Below, in pieces: positions 29,001 through 36,015 of a DNA stretch of 64,000 nt. The DNA comes from Chloracidobacterium sp. (GTDB lineage Bacteria > Acidobacteriota > Blastocatellia > Pyrinomonadales > Pyrinomonadaceae). Where the stretch lies: NCBI GenBank assembly GCA_016716305.1, contig JADJWP010000002.1, forward strand, positions 1,486,501 to 1,550,500, written 5' to 3'. The translations under genes and the position numbers were made by a program. Positions within the stretch are counted from its first letter, which is position 1; each line of letters opens with the position of its first letter. The notes under the pieces are model-generated. The model searched no databases and was not told where the DNA came from. It was given only the letters and a program-made list of their open reading frames with translations.

Positions 29001-29447
29001 CCGCTCCTCGATCGTTCCGCCTACAATTGTTCGGGTCACGTCAATAGCTGGTGCGTCATCGTCAGTTACCGTAACTGTTGTCTCCGCTTGCACATCGGCC
29101 GGCAACAACGAGAGGTCGAGTCGAAGGTTTTGTCCGGCGATCGTGACCAAATCGATCCGCTCTTTTGCACCGAATCCGGTCGCCGAAGCCCTGATCTTGT
29201 ATGTTCCCGGGGGCAATTCGACAAACCGGTACTGGCCGTCGCTATTCGTCACTGCTGTCCGTGACAGCCCAGACTGAACTTGACTTGCAATGACAGTCGC
29301 GCCAACGATGGCCATCCCGTTCGAATCGGTTATTCGGCCCGCGATCGTAACGTCATCAAGATCTTGGGCACTCGATCGTACGACGGCAAAAAGGGTGCAA
29401 AACACCAAAGACGAAAGCAAGAACTTTCCTGCAAAAACTTTCATCAC
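26001..29447 (-). CDS. Oar-like TonB-dependent outer-membrane receptor
   Basis: A 1148-residue outer-membrane protein. A signal peptide (residues 1-28) is followed by a carboxypeptidase-regulatory-like domain (ITDSNGMAIVGATVIASQVQ; YRFVELPPGTYKIRASATGF, residues ~36-110), a plug domain with IDGLDNNDDRSARDR, AIAEVQVIRNQFSAEYGRAS and GGRINLRTRSGSN (~205-270), then a long beta-barrel ending in a C-terminal phenylalanine (IRFGIRFDF). This architecture is expanded in acidobacteria and related to myxobacterial Oar; it probably takes up or exports large substrates, but the ligand is unknown. A 9-bp inverted repeat lies upstream (29489-29520) and a strong terminator downstream. Confidence 0.93.
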   Translation of the reverse strand: MMKVFAGKFLLSSLVFCTLFAVVRSSAQDLDDVTIAGRITDSNGMAIVGATVIASQVQSGLSRTAVTNSDGQYRFVELPPGTYKIRASATGFGAKERIDLVTIAGQNLRLDLSLLPADVQAETTVTVTDDDAPAIDVTRTIVGGTIEEREIEELPNVNRNPLDLVLTLGGTSEEALSTSDLAEDRNANPRSTPFEQGNFTISGGASYSNNITIDGLDNNDDRSARDRFQPSLEAIAEVQVIRNQFSAEYGRASGGRINLRTRSGSNRYRGRAFMFFADDSFNANTWYNNSRGIDRLPLTYYNPGFTFSGPVKLPFYNGKDKTFFAFAYEYQRFEDTTLIDTYIPVVPNPRFTLPSPTGTEQFCDNANPANCPATAGFISNYSNLYATPNAGNILTLRFDHRLTKKNDFTVGWQFGRRKNRRTSGTSTTRIEEALQARNINTDAINFTDNHVFGSKAVNQFRFQWSNYKPSYQTDDPLAPVILIGYRNPVTNSVQTLIAGNSTASSLQNFADSREERRLQFQNSFTYIAGSHTLKMGIDVQDVNSKAVALGDATGTYNFGSVLNYSNNVLSRYRHNFGTATDVTNTYWGLFINDEFRLTSNLTLSYGVRYERETAISDNNNIGPRVGIAWDPFGKKRGAGKTVVRFGAGIFYNRVLLRTVGDFIQNQLGSLASFDSNTIPTTNNSRANVLAQIATSFPNAYPSVEALRAAVTSANCGPVATPVPCGPNTGFIANTASGGNPLRSVDPDLKIPESYQFNVGFEREIYNGWVFEANYTWNKTAHLWREYNTNLPILPSGFQDYTAYLVASQYVFTNFNGTQRTYRFYLGPTTDPSGVSTNPATQTGTCGTTVNVTCWINLNTVNTSSTTPNTNASDGVSSNSIGGPIGIAIEALRSLRPDPTVDEKERVASIGNSAYQGLVLEFRRRYRKMGYGFGGSFRAVYTLSKLMDDGLNNTSNAEVSGDFSREWARALQDRRHRFALSGSIDTPWWLGSVRFSPIFRFGSSAPFNLGYGIDRNLNDSSTDRVQFNGNLSDLVWREPGSGVPEALLAQFSLQPIGSRSGNLPRNAGRGPKQYIFDLNVTREWKFGERFRLRPTVEFGNILNMAVFSFGSEFVDFIGPNASATARENFLVPTRTFRPRQIRFGIRFDF

Positions 29448-29488
29448 GATACTCCTGAAGAAATTTTTACGGTTTAAAGGGACGGGAT

Positions 29489-29520
29489 ATTTTGCAACAC
29501 AAAACGATCAATTGCAAAAT
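29489..29520 (-). promoter_or_regulatory. inverted repeat upstream of the TonB-dependent receptor
   Basis: ATTTTGCAA (29489-29497) and TTGCAAAAT (29512-29520) are perfect 9-bp arms 14 bp apart, 42-73 bp before the receptor start and 25 bp after the hspR stop. With no T-run it looks more like an operator than an hspR terminator. Confidence 0.45.
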
Positions 29521-29544
29521 CTACGTGAATCGTTTAAGCCTGAC

Positions 29545-29946
29545 TTACTCGTCGTCGATCGTAACTTCCGCATAATGGGCTCTGCGGACTCGCGAAACGG
29601 GTATTAGGGCATCCGAAGGAGCTGTTTGCTGACCGCTTCGCGGGATCTCACTCGCGTGACTGCGGATGTATTCAAAAAAACGCTCGAACTCACGCTGCAT
29701 CGCATCCATTTTTTCCCGCATATTGAGAATTATCTCAACACCAGCAAGATTGACTCCAAGATCGCGCGTGAGCGATAGAATTATTTCCAGACGCTCGAGG
29801 TCCGAGTCCTCATAAAGTCGCGTATTCCCCACCGATCGCGAAGGCTTTAGTAGCCCCTCACGTTCATACATCCTCAGTGTCTGCGGATGTATTTCGAACA
29901 TTTCCGCGACGGCACTGATCGTATATGTTTTGACGCGCTTTTTCAT
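29545..29946 (-). CDS. hspR: MerR-family heat-shock repressor HspR
   Basis: A 133-residue MerR-type regulator. The helix-turn-helix TYTISAVAEMFEIHPQTLRM followed by YEREGLLKPSRSVGNTRLYE is nearly diagnostic of HspR, and LERLEIILSLTRDLGVNLAG leads into the coiled-coil dimer helix. HspR binds HAIR operators, with DnaK as co-repressor, and releases dnaK transcription on heat shock. It is the last gene of a dnaK-dnaJ-hspR cluster, and a HAIR-like operator overlaps the dnaK promoter (33320-33340). The C-terminal tail (from ~residue 95) is longer than the core requires and of low complexity. Confidence 0.92.
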   Translation of the reverse strand: MKKRVKTYTISAVAEMFEIHPQTLRMYEREGLLKPSRSVGNTRLYEDSDLERLEIILSLTRDLGVNLAGVEIILNMREKMDAMQREFERFFEYIRSHASEIPRSGQQTAPSDALIPVSRVRRAHYAEVTIDDE

Positions 29947-30034
29947 CGTTAATTAAACGGCGGAAACATCTTAATTCGGGTGCAACAGGCTCATGTCGAC
30001 ATTGCCGAGACCTTTCTTCAAGGCATTTAGTGGA

Positions 30035-31204
30035 TCAGTCTAACCCCATTGCATTTCGGGGGTTCTCCGGATTAAGTTTCTCAAATTGTCTCAAGATGTC
30101 CTTTGTCTCTTCGGATATTACCCTCGGGAGCGCGATCTTTACCTCAATGAACTCATCCCCTCGCAACGATGGATTTCGCAAGCTTGGATAGCCACGCTCA
30201 CGCAGTCGAAACTTTTGCCCAGACTCTGTGCCTGGCGGAATCTTGAGTTGAGCTTTTCCTTCGACTGTTGGAACTTCGATCCTCGCACCTAATGCAGCTT
30301 CTGAAACCGATATCGGGACCGAAACGTAGACGTTGTCTCCTTTACGTGTCAGGAACGGATGTTTTCCGACATTTGTAAGGATAAAGAGATCCCCTGGTTC
30401 TGCTCCTAGCCTGCCACCATGGCCTTTCTTTGGAATCCGTACACGGGAACCAGTATCGACACCGGCAGGAATCCTGATTTTCACTTGTTCGGATTTCGGG
30501 GTTGTTCCTTTGCCGCTGCAAAGCGAACACGGGGTTCGACGTCGACCGGTTCCGCCGCAATCTGCACAATCCTGGGCGAACTGTAAACGCCCTCCTGACC
30601 GCATGACCTGTCCCGTTCCTTTACAGGTAGTGCATTGAACGACCGGACCGCCGGTGTCACCCGCTCCGTTACATCGAGAACACTGCTCCGACCGGTTTAC
30701 CGTGATGTTGGTTGTCAGACCAGTAAATGCCTCCTCGAAACTGAGTGCCAAAGGCATTTCGATATCTCGGCCTTTCTTAGGCATCGCCCGCGGCGGTTCA
30801 GGCTGTGGCCGCGCGCCTGCCCCGCCACCTCCACCGCCAAAAAGATCAGAGAAAATATCGCGAAAGCTGGATCCGCTACCGCCGCCCGACGTACTCGAAA
30901 AATCGAAGCCCGAAAAATCAAAACCCGGTGCACCAGTACCACTTGCGGCGCCGGACGCAAACGGTGATTCAGCATCCAAATTGTCGTTGTAATAGCCGAA
31001 TCGGTCGAATACCTTTCGTTTTTTTTCGTCCGAGAGAACATCGTAGGCTTCTTGTACTTCTTTAAATTTCTCTTCGGCGGTTTTGTCGTTAGGGTTGACG
31101 TCAGGGTGAAATTTACGCGCCATCTTGCGGTACGATTTCTTTATCTCGTCCGCATTTGCGTCTTTTTTTACCCCAAGGATCTTGTAATAATCTTTTTTGG
31201 CCAT
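30035..31204 (-). CDS. dnaJ: DnaJ co-chaperone
   Basis: A 389-residue type I J-protein. The J domain (residues 1-70) has the HPD tripeptide in MARKFHPDVNPNDK. A Gly/Phe/Ser-rich linker (~75-130) is followed by four zinc-finger repeats CSRCNGAG, CTTCKGTG, CADCGGTG and CSLCSGKG (~175-235). The C-terminal substrate-binding domains include IPAGVDTGSRVRIPKKGHGG. It stimulates DnaK ATPase and delivers unfolded clients. The linker is glycine-rich (GGGGGAGARPQPEPPR). It lies 91 bp after dnaK, with an intercistronic hairpin between, and 88 bp before hspR. Confidence 0.97.
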   Translation of the reverse strand: MAKKDYYKILGVKKDANADEIKKSYRKMARKFHPDVNPNDKTAEEKFKEVQEAYDVLSDEKKRKVFDRFGYYNDNLDAESPFASGAASGTGAPGFDFSGFDFSSTSGGGSGSSFRDIFSDLFGGGGGGAGARPQPEPPRAMPKKGRDIEMPLALSFEEAFTGLTTNITVNRSEQCSRCNGAGDTGGPVVQCTTCKGTGQVMRSGGRLQFAQDCADCGGTGRRRTPCSLCSGKGTTPKSEQVKIRIPAGVDTGSRVRIPKKGHGGRLGAEPGDLFILTNVGKHPFLTRKGDNVYVSVPISVSEAALGARIEVPTVEGKAQLKIPPGTESGQKFRLRERGYPSLRNPSLRGDEFIEVKIALPRVISEETKDILRQFEKLNPENPRNAMGLD

Positions 31205-31225
31205 CGCGAATCAGCGACAATTGTA

Positions 31226-31277
31226 AAGGGACAAGGGATGATCGGCAAATTTCGTTCCAGTTCGTCCCTCGTCCCTT
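31226..31277 (-). other. dnaK-dnaJ intercistronic stem-loop
   Basis: AAGGGACAAGGGA (31226-31238) pairs with TCCCTCGTCCCTT (31265-31277), 12 of 13 bp, with a 26-nt loop. There is no T-run, so it is more likely an mRNA stability or processing element that sets the DnaK:DnaJ ratio than a full terminator. Confidence 0.5.
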
Positions 31278-31295
31278 ATCGTTCTTATAAGACGC

Positions 31296-33236
31296 TTAGT
31301 CCTTCTTTTCTTCTTCAACGTCGACGTATTCGGCATCGATGACATTGTCATCCGACGAAGCAGACGCACTGTCGCCGTCGGCTCCCGCGGTTGCCGACGA
31401 TGCCTGCTCATTTCCACTGTCGGTCGGTGTCGCGCTGCCGGCCTGGCTGTAGAGTACTTCGGCGATCTTGTGCGAAGCGGTCTGGAGCCGTTCGTACGCG
31501 TTGTTCATCGCATCCGTATCGGTGCCCGCGAGTGCAGATTTCGATTCCGCGATCGCGGCCTCAACCTCTCCTATCGCCTCGGCATCGAGCTTCTCCTTGT
31601 TTTCCGAAAAAGTCTTCTCGACGCTGTAAACCAAACCGTCCAAACGGTTTCGTGCTTCGATCTCGGCCTTTTTCTTTTCGTCTTCGCCGGCGTGCGACTC
31701 TGCGTCCTTCATCATCCGATCGATCTCGTCCTTTGAGAGGCCCGAGGTCGCGGTGATCGTGATCTTCTGCTCGCGGCCGGTGCCGACATCCTTCGCCGAG
31801 ACGTTCACGATGCCGTTGGCGTCGATGTCGAACGTGACCTCCACTTGCGGCACACCGCGAGGTGCCGGCGGGATGCCGACCAGGTGAAACTTGCCGAGCG
31901 TCTTGTTGTCAGCGGCCATCGGCCGTTCGCCCTGAAGCACGTGAACCTCGACCGACGTCTGGTTGTCGGATGCGGTCGAAAAGATCTCGCTCTTGCGTGT
32001 AGGGATCGTCGTGTTACGCGCGATCATCGGCGTAGTAACGCCTCCGAGCGTCTCGATGCCGAGGCTGAGCGGTGTAACGTCCAAAAGCAGAATGTCGGTC
32101 TTCTCACCGCCCAAAACGCCTGCCTGTACGGCCGCACCGAGAGCGACGACCTCATCGGGATTAACCGATTTGTTCGGCTCTTTGCCGAAAAATTCCTTGA
32201 CCATTTCCTGGACTCTTGGAATGCGGGTCGAACCACCCACGAGAACGATCTCTTCAATGTCCTTCGGGGTCAAACCAGCGTCTTTGATCGCCTGTTCGAC
32301 GGGCGGCATGAGCCGTTTCAAGATCGGCTCAGCTAACTGCTCGAACTTCGATCGCGTCAGTTTCATCACTAGGTGTTTTGGCCCGGAAGCATCCGCCGTG
32401 ATGAACGGTAGGTTGATCTCGGTCTCCATCGCAGACGAAAGTTCGACCTTGGCTTTCTCGGCCGATTCTTTCAGCCGCTGAAGCGCCATCTTATCGCTGG
32501 TCAGGTCGATGCCCTGATCTTTCTTAAACTCGTCTATGATCCATTTGATGAGCACTTCGTCAACGTCATCGCCGCCAAGGTGAGTGTCTCCGTTCGTCGA
32601 TTTGACCTCGACGACGCCTTCACCGACCTCAAGCACCGAAATATCGAAAGTTCCACCGCCAAAGTCGAATACGGCGATGACCTCGTCTTTCTTTTTGTCG
32701 AGGCCGTAAGCCAGGGCAGCTGCGGTCGGTTCGTTGACAATACGAAGAACCTCGAGGCCGGCGATCTTGCCGGCGTCTTTCGTTGCTTGACGCTGAGCAT
32801 CGTTAAAATATGCTGGTACCGTAATTACCGCCTTTTCGACCTTCGAACCAAGATAATCTTCGGCCGACTGTTTCAACTTCTGCAGTACCATCGCGGCGAT
32901 CTCAGGCGGGCTGTACTGCTTGCCGTCGGCATTGATGCGGACGTCGCCGTTCGAGGCTTTTTCGACCTTGTAGGGCACCTGTTTGACCTCGCCCTGGACC
33001 TCGTCGAACTTGCGGCCCATGAAACGCTTTATCGAATAAAGCGTGTTTTCGGGGTTCGTCACCGCCTGCCGCTTTGCGACCTGGCCGACGAGACGGTTAC
33101 CGTCCTTGGTAAACGCGACGACCGACGGCGTCGTGCGGCCGCCTTCGGCGTTTGTGATAACGACCGGTTCGCCGCCTTCCATAACGGCGACGACCGAGTT
33201 CGTCGTTCCCAGATCGATTCCTATGATTTTGCTCAT
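31296..33236 (-). CDS. dnaK: molecular chaperone DnaK (Hsp70)
   Basis: A 646-residue Hsp70 of normal length. The ATPase domain opens MSKIIGIDLGTTNSVVAVME, with FDFGGGTFDISVLEVG and VLVGGSTRIPRVQEMVKEFF as the phosphate- and adenosine-binding motifs; the interdomain linker is ILLLDVTPLSLGIETLG; the substrate domain and lid end in the usual acidic tail DNVIDAEYVDVEEEKKD. It is first in the dnaK-dnaJ-hspR operon. The promoter lies ~75 bp upstream with a HAIR operator over the -35 element. No grpE is present in this cluster, unlike actinobacterial dnaK-grpE-dnaJ-hspR. SD GGAG precedes the ATG. Confidence 0.98.
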   Translation of the reverse strand: MSKIIGIDLGTTNSVVAVMEGGEPVVITNAEGGRTTPSVVAFTKDGNRLVGQVAKRQAVTNPENTLYSIKRFMGRKFDEVQGEVKQVPYKVEKASNGDVRINADGKQYSPPEIAAMVLQKLKQSAEDYLGSKVEKAVITVPAYFNDAQRQATKDAGKIAGLEVLRIVNEPTAAALAYGLDKKKDEVIAVFDFGGGTFDISVLEVGEGVVEVKSTNGDTHLGGDDVDEVLIKWIIDEFKKDQGIDLTSDKMALQRLKESAEKAKVELSSAMETEINLPFITADASGPKHLVMKLTRSKFEQLAEPILKRLMPPVEQAIKDAGLTPKDIEEIVLVGGSTRIPRVQEMVKEFFGKEPNKSVNPDEVVALGAAVQAGVLGGEKTDILLLDVTPLSLGIETLGGVTTPMIARNTTIPTRKSEIFSTASDNQTSVEVHVLQGERPMAADNKTLGKFHLVGIPPAPRGVPQVEVTFDIDANGIVNVSAKDVGTGREQKITITATSGLSKDEIDRMMKDAESHAGEDEKKKAEIEARNRLDGLVYSVEKTFSENKEKLDAEAIGEVEAAIAESKSALAGTDTDAMNNAYERLQTASHKIAEVLYSQAGSATPTDSGNEQASSATAGADGDSASASSDDNVIDAEYVDVEEEKKD

Positions 33237-33310
33237 TCTCTTATCTCCGCTTTTGTAAAATTGCTCTGCTCAAAATAATAACCTTAATAAAACCACTTGA
33301 GCATGGAGCA

Positions 33311-33340
33311 AATATAATACTTGAGTGTGTCATTGTCAAG
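33311..33340 (-). promoter_or_regulatory. dnaK promoter with HAIR (HspR) operator
   Basis: On the minus strand TTGACA (33339-33334), 17-bp spacer, TATATT (33316-33311). The operator CTTGAGT-N7-TGTCAAG (33320-33340, plus strand) matches the HAIR consensus CTTGAGT-N7-ACTCAAG at all but two positions and contains the -35 hexamer, so HspR binding would exclude polymerase. A further half-site CTTGAG lies at 33295-33300. Confidence 0.8.
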
Positions 33341-33374
33341 TTTATTTTCCAACCTAAATGCAGCCTAAACACAA

Positions 33375-33405
33375 CAAAAAAAGCCCTGCCGGGATCCGGC
33401 AAGGC
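33375..33405 (-). terminator. Rho-independent terminator of the papain-like protease gene
   Basis: GCCCTGCCGG (33383-33392) pairs with CCGGCAAGGC (33396-33405), 9 of 10 bp, with a 3-nt loop. It is followed on the minus strand by an 8-nt T-run (33375-33382 are all A on the plus strand). It lies 25 bp after the protease stop. Confidence 0.85.
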
Positions 33406-33430
33406 ACGGGGTAAACGATCGATAGTTCGG

Positions 33431-33862
33431 TTATGGGAGATACATCATCGGAATAGGCACATTCTTGTCGATCCTGGCGTTGAACCAGGCCATATCGCGA
33501 ACGACCGGAGCGCCGAATGCCGGGTCATTCACATAAAGGGTCCCGTCTTCATCGACGCCGCTGACGACAATGATGTGATTAACGCCATTCCATTGTCCGG
33601 CTGCCCAGATAGGCCCAACGGAGGCGAGGTTATCGTCAATGAAACGCCAGCTAAAGGTCTGATTGACCTGCGGAAGGGTTTCGAGGCCCATTGCGCGGGC
33701 GAGATCGATGAATTCCTCGGCCTGGATGCCCTGATCATCGTCGTATTCCTGCGGAAGCGGATGTATGCAGGCGCTTCGCTTATAGCCGTAGAGCATACGG
33801 GCCGAGGCGTGCCAGCAGTTGTTCTGCCGTTCCTGCATAATGTGCATAACATCTAATCTCAT
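33431..33862 (-). CDS. papain-like (AvrRpt2/C39-type) cysteine protease
   Basis: A 143-residue protein with the sequence layout of AvrRpt2-like papain-fold proteases: the oxyanion Gln and nucleophile Cys in MQERQNNCWHASARMLYGY (Q10, C16), the His in NGVNHIIVVSGVD (H96) and the third catalytic residue in LYVNDPAFG (N112/D113). There is no signal peptide, so it is cytoplasmic or exported by another route. In other bacteria such proteins process peptides or are effectors; no dedicated transporter or precursor is visible here. It has its own strong terminator and lies upstream of the dnaK promoter on the same strand. Confidence 0.8.
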   Translation of the reverse strand: MRLDVMHIMQERQNNCWHASARMLYGYKRSACIHPLPQEYDDDQGIQAEEFIDLARAMGLETLPQVNQTFSWRFIDDNLASVGPIWAAGQWNGVNHIIVVSGVDEDGTLYVNDPAFGAPVVRDMAWFNARIDKNVPIPMMYLP

Positions 33863-34343
33863 GTGAACCTCCTATCGATCCTGAATGAACTGCGAACCTG
33901 TCGAACGAAAAGCATCAAAGCGGCTTTCAGGCAAGACGCGATCGCTAAACTGAATTTGCCGAAAATCGGTCGCTGACGAAGCGACCGCCGCGTTTTCGGC
34001 CTCGGGAGAATGGCCGGACCGAGGCCGGCAACGCGCGGTCCGATAGCGGGATATCGGATGATATTCGCGGCAGACACGCGGTATCAAGGGGGCGAATGGC
34101 GAGATATCCGCTTGCGAGAGGTGCCGAATGGCGGGTTGATAAAACAATGTGCCGTGGCTTCGCCGATGGTCTTTCCGGTCGCGGTCTCGCCCGTTTCGCG
34201 TGCGGATCCGGGGTCATCCAAGGTCGCGTTGTCGCCGCTGTCGCCCAATTCGCAAAAAGCACACAAGACCGTCGATAAAACAATTGTTGCAACAATGTGC
34301 CGTCTGTGATACATTTCCGCATCGGAGGTGTTTTTTTTCAGAG
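33863..34343. other. 480-bp region without a recognised gene
   Basis: No convincing coding frame. It contains a hairpin CGGTCGC/GCGACCG (33967-33987 region). A short repeated motif, GATAAAACAA followed by AATGTGCCGT, occurs at 34139-34155 and again at 34274-34302, the second time with the palindrome ATTGTTGCAACAAT (34283-34296) inserted in its centre. The palindrome lies 48 bp before the next start codon and could be an operator. Confidence 0.4.
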
Positions 34344-34736
34344 ATGATGAGGAATTGGACGATATTCGAGGGCAAACCGCACGGCGCCGACCGCGACAAG
34401 CCGCGCGTGACCATCAATCATAAACGCGTTATCTTGCTGAACGGGCCGGCATTCGAGGCGATCGGGCGGCCAAAGGCGGTCGAGCTTTGCTTTGATCGGA
34501 AATACGGCATCATCGGGCTGCGTCCGCTCAAAGATCCGAAAGACACAAAGAACGCATTCCCGCTAAAGCCCAAGCGTCCGGGCAACTATTGGACGATAAC
34601 CGCCGCTGCTTTCTGCACGCATTTCAATATCCGGATCGAAGGGACGCAGGTCTTTACCGAACCGACGCTCGACCACACCGGCATCCTCGAACTCGACCTC
34701 GCAAAAACCCAGAAAACGGTTCGCGGCGGCCGCTGA
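34344..34736 (+). CDS. conserved-looking hypothetical protein
   Basis: A 130-residue basic, cytoplasmic protein: NWTIFEGKPHGADRDKPRVT, INHKRVILLNGPAFEAIGRP and YGIIGLRPLKDPKDTKNAFP. The first half, with short beta strands around KAVELCFDRKYGIIGLRP, vaguely recalls the swapped-hairpin AbrB/SpoVT fold, but I cannot confirm that. No catalytic motif. ATG 34344 follows eight T and a GGAGG at 34324-34328 (somewhat far). The frame is open further upstream to 34149 but with non-protein-like composition. Function unknown. Confidence 0.6.
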   Translation: MMRNWTIFEGKPHGADRDKPRVTINHKRVILLNGPAFEAIGRPKAVELCFDRKYGIIGLRPLKDPKDTKNAFPLKPKRPGNYWTITAAAFCTHFNIRIEGTQVFTEPTLDHTGILELDLAKTQKTVRGGR

Positions 34737-34929
34737 CCGACCGCATCGCGATGAGGCAAAGTAATTGCCGCCGACGCCGGGTCCCTGATACGGACGGGGA
34801 TAATCGCCCAAGGGTATTCCTTCGCCCGTTATCCCTGTCACAATTGGCGACGGTCGGTGTCTTTTGCGGTATTTCTTGTCAGAAACCGCCCGAAGATGAT
34901 ACATTTGCCGTATTTTCATGACCGCTCCC

Positions 34930-35007
34930 TGTGTCGGTAGCCCGACCGTGAGGGAGGGCTCATGGTGGCCGAGATGAGCCCTTACTAACGTGCGGGCTAC
35001 TGACACA
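34930..35007. repeat. large imperfect palindrome (MITE/REP-like)
   Basis: The arms 34930-34963 (TGTGTCGGTAGCCCGACCGT...) and 34974-35007 (...TGCGGGCTACTGACACA) are 34 bp each, pair at about 28 positions, and enclose a 10-nt loop. It encodes nothing. Six bp after the right arm comes the start of a truncated methyltransferase gene. The shape suggests a non-autonomous mobile or REP-like element. Confidence 0.75.
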
Positions 35008-35013
35008 TTTCCC

Positions 35014-35235
35014 ATGAACACCCTTTACTACGGCGACAATCTGACCATCCTGCGGGAGTACATAAAGGACGAGGCAAGAGTGACCCTACGAAGAAATCAA
35101 CGAAAAGAACCTTCAGCCCACAAGATCCAATCTGAGCTTCTGAAAAAGCTCAATCCAGTGCGTCGAGAACAAATTCGACACCAACTTCTGGAAAACACAT
35201 TTTGCTCAATGGGTTGGGAATGGGTTGCAGCATAG
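35014..35235 (+). pseudogene. truncated site-specific DNA methyltransferase (N-terminus only)
   Basis: The first ~20 codons, MNTLYYGDNLTILREYIKDE, are the highly conserved start of adenine-specific (type III/DpnII-like N4/N6) DNA methyltransferases, which normally continue into the DPPF/Y catalytic motif. Here homology ends at codon 20, after which 53 unrelated codons follow to a TAG. No catalytic motif remains, so no methylation activity is possible from this frame. The break and the palindrome just upstream suggest rearrangement that removed the rest of a restriction-modification gene. Confidence 0.75.
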
Positions 35236-35499
35236 CAAAAAAGATCATGCGCGTTTTGTATTGCGATGGACGGACGGAGATTTCCACTACACGTTTTGTT
35301 TGAAGCGATGAACGACTGCGAGAATGAATATTGCCGATGTACGTTGATTGCTATCGTCGATGGGTTAGAACGTCCGACGCGAACAGTTGGTGCGCAATGG
35401 TTCCAAACGCTATCGGATGCCGACAGGAAACGTATATTGGGCGAGACACGCAATCTCGAATATTCGAATCGAAAAAGCCTAGTTGAATTGTTTGCGTAG
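35236..35499 (+). pseudogene. possible frameshifted remnant of unknown gene
   Basis: Two overlapping frames look protein-like. One (about 35165-35250 and on) reads ENKFDTNFWKTHFAQWVGNG and HARFVLRWTDGDFHYTFCLK; the other (35266-35499) reads ENEYCRCTLIAIVDGLERPT and RTVGAQWFQTLSDADRKRIL. Joined by a frameshift near 35290 they would give one protein, but I do not recognise it. Could equally be one short real gene starting at 35266. Confidence 0.35.
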
Positions 35500-35541
35500 T
35501 AGCTTTCTAAAGTGCAGGTGAATAGACACCATCGAATATTT

Positions 35542-36015
35542 ATGAATTCGATACACTACAAAACTTGGAACCCATTTGAAACTGGAATCACAAGAGATTC
35601 TGAATCGATCTCACACCCCCTTCGTATAAAGCCTGCGAGCAGATTTCTAGTTCAGGCCGTACCGGATCTTTTTCATCATTCAATCGAATTTGAAGTAATC
35701 GAACGCATTTTTGCTGTCATGAGCCTTTGTCCAAGTCACAGGTTTCACGTAATAGCCAGCAATCAAGTGAAGAAGGACGAGTTCTTTCAACACCATATGT
35801 TTGACTTTGCCAAATCTATTAATGAAAGTATGGAGCACTTCGATGACTACATTCGGGGACGGAATGGCACGGTAAGGCGGAGTTTGAAAAGTGTCGGTTG
35901 GGATTATGCCTTTGAAAGATCTGGTGATGATGAACATGACTATAAGTTCTTTTACCACGGTCCCTCAATACCGGCACAAATCACCCTTCAGAGAAATGTA
36001 GAGCAATCACTGTGA
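35542..36015 (+). CDS. DUF5131 (phage Gp37/Gp68)-related protein lacking its cysteines
   Basis: A 157-residue protein resembling DUF5131: the opening IHYKTWNPFETG parallels ISWTDKTWNPxxG, and VQAVPDLFHHSIEFEVIERI then FAVMSLCPSHRFHVIASN parallels the family's SDLFHxxVP...VFAVMALCPxHxFxxLTKR. In true DUF5131 proteins a cysteine cluster (GCxxCYA) follows the TWNP motif; here that region reads ITRDSESISHPLRIKPASRF with no cysteine, and the C-terminal half is shorter and unrelated. It is therefore a diverged or degenerate copy. ATG 35542 matches the family start; an in-frame GTG is at 35512. Likely a phage or defence-island relic. Confidence 0.65.
   Translation: MNSIHYKTWNPFETGITRDSESISHPLRIKPASRFLVQAVPDLFHHSIEFEVIERIFAVMSLCPSHRFHVIASNQVKKDEFFQHHMFDFAKSINESMEHFDDYIRGRNGTVRRSLKSVGWDYAFERSGDDEHDYKFFYHGPSIPAQITLQRNVEQSL

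Noticed and set aside
34930..35007. Integron attC site
   Set aside because: The palindrome is long and symmetrical, but no clear RYYYAAC/GTTRRRY core pair and no integrase are visible.
34563..35021. 152-codon minus-strand frame across the palindrome
   Set aside because: Partly antisense to the 34344 gene and partly the palindrome itself; the piece GEGIPLGDYPRPYQGPGVGG looks like protein but has no supporting context.
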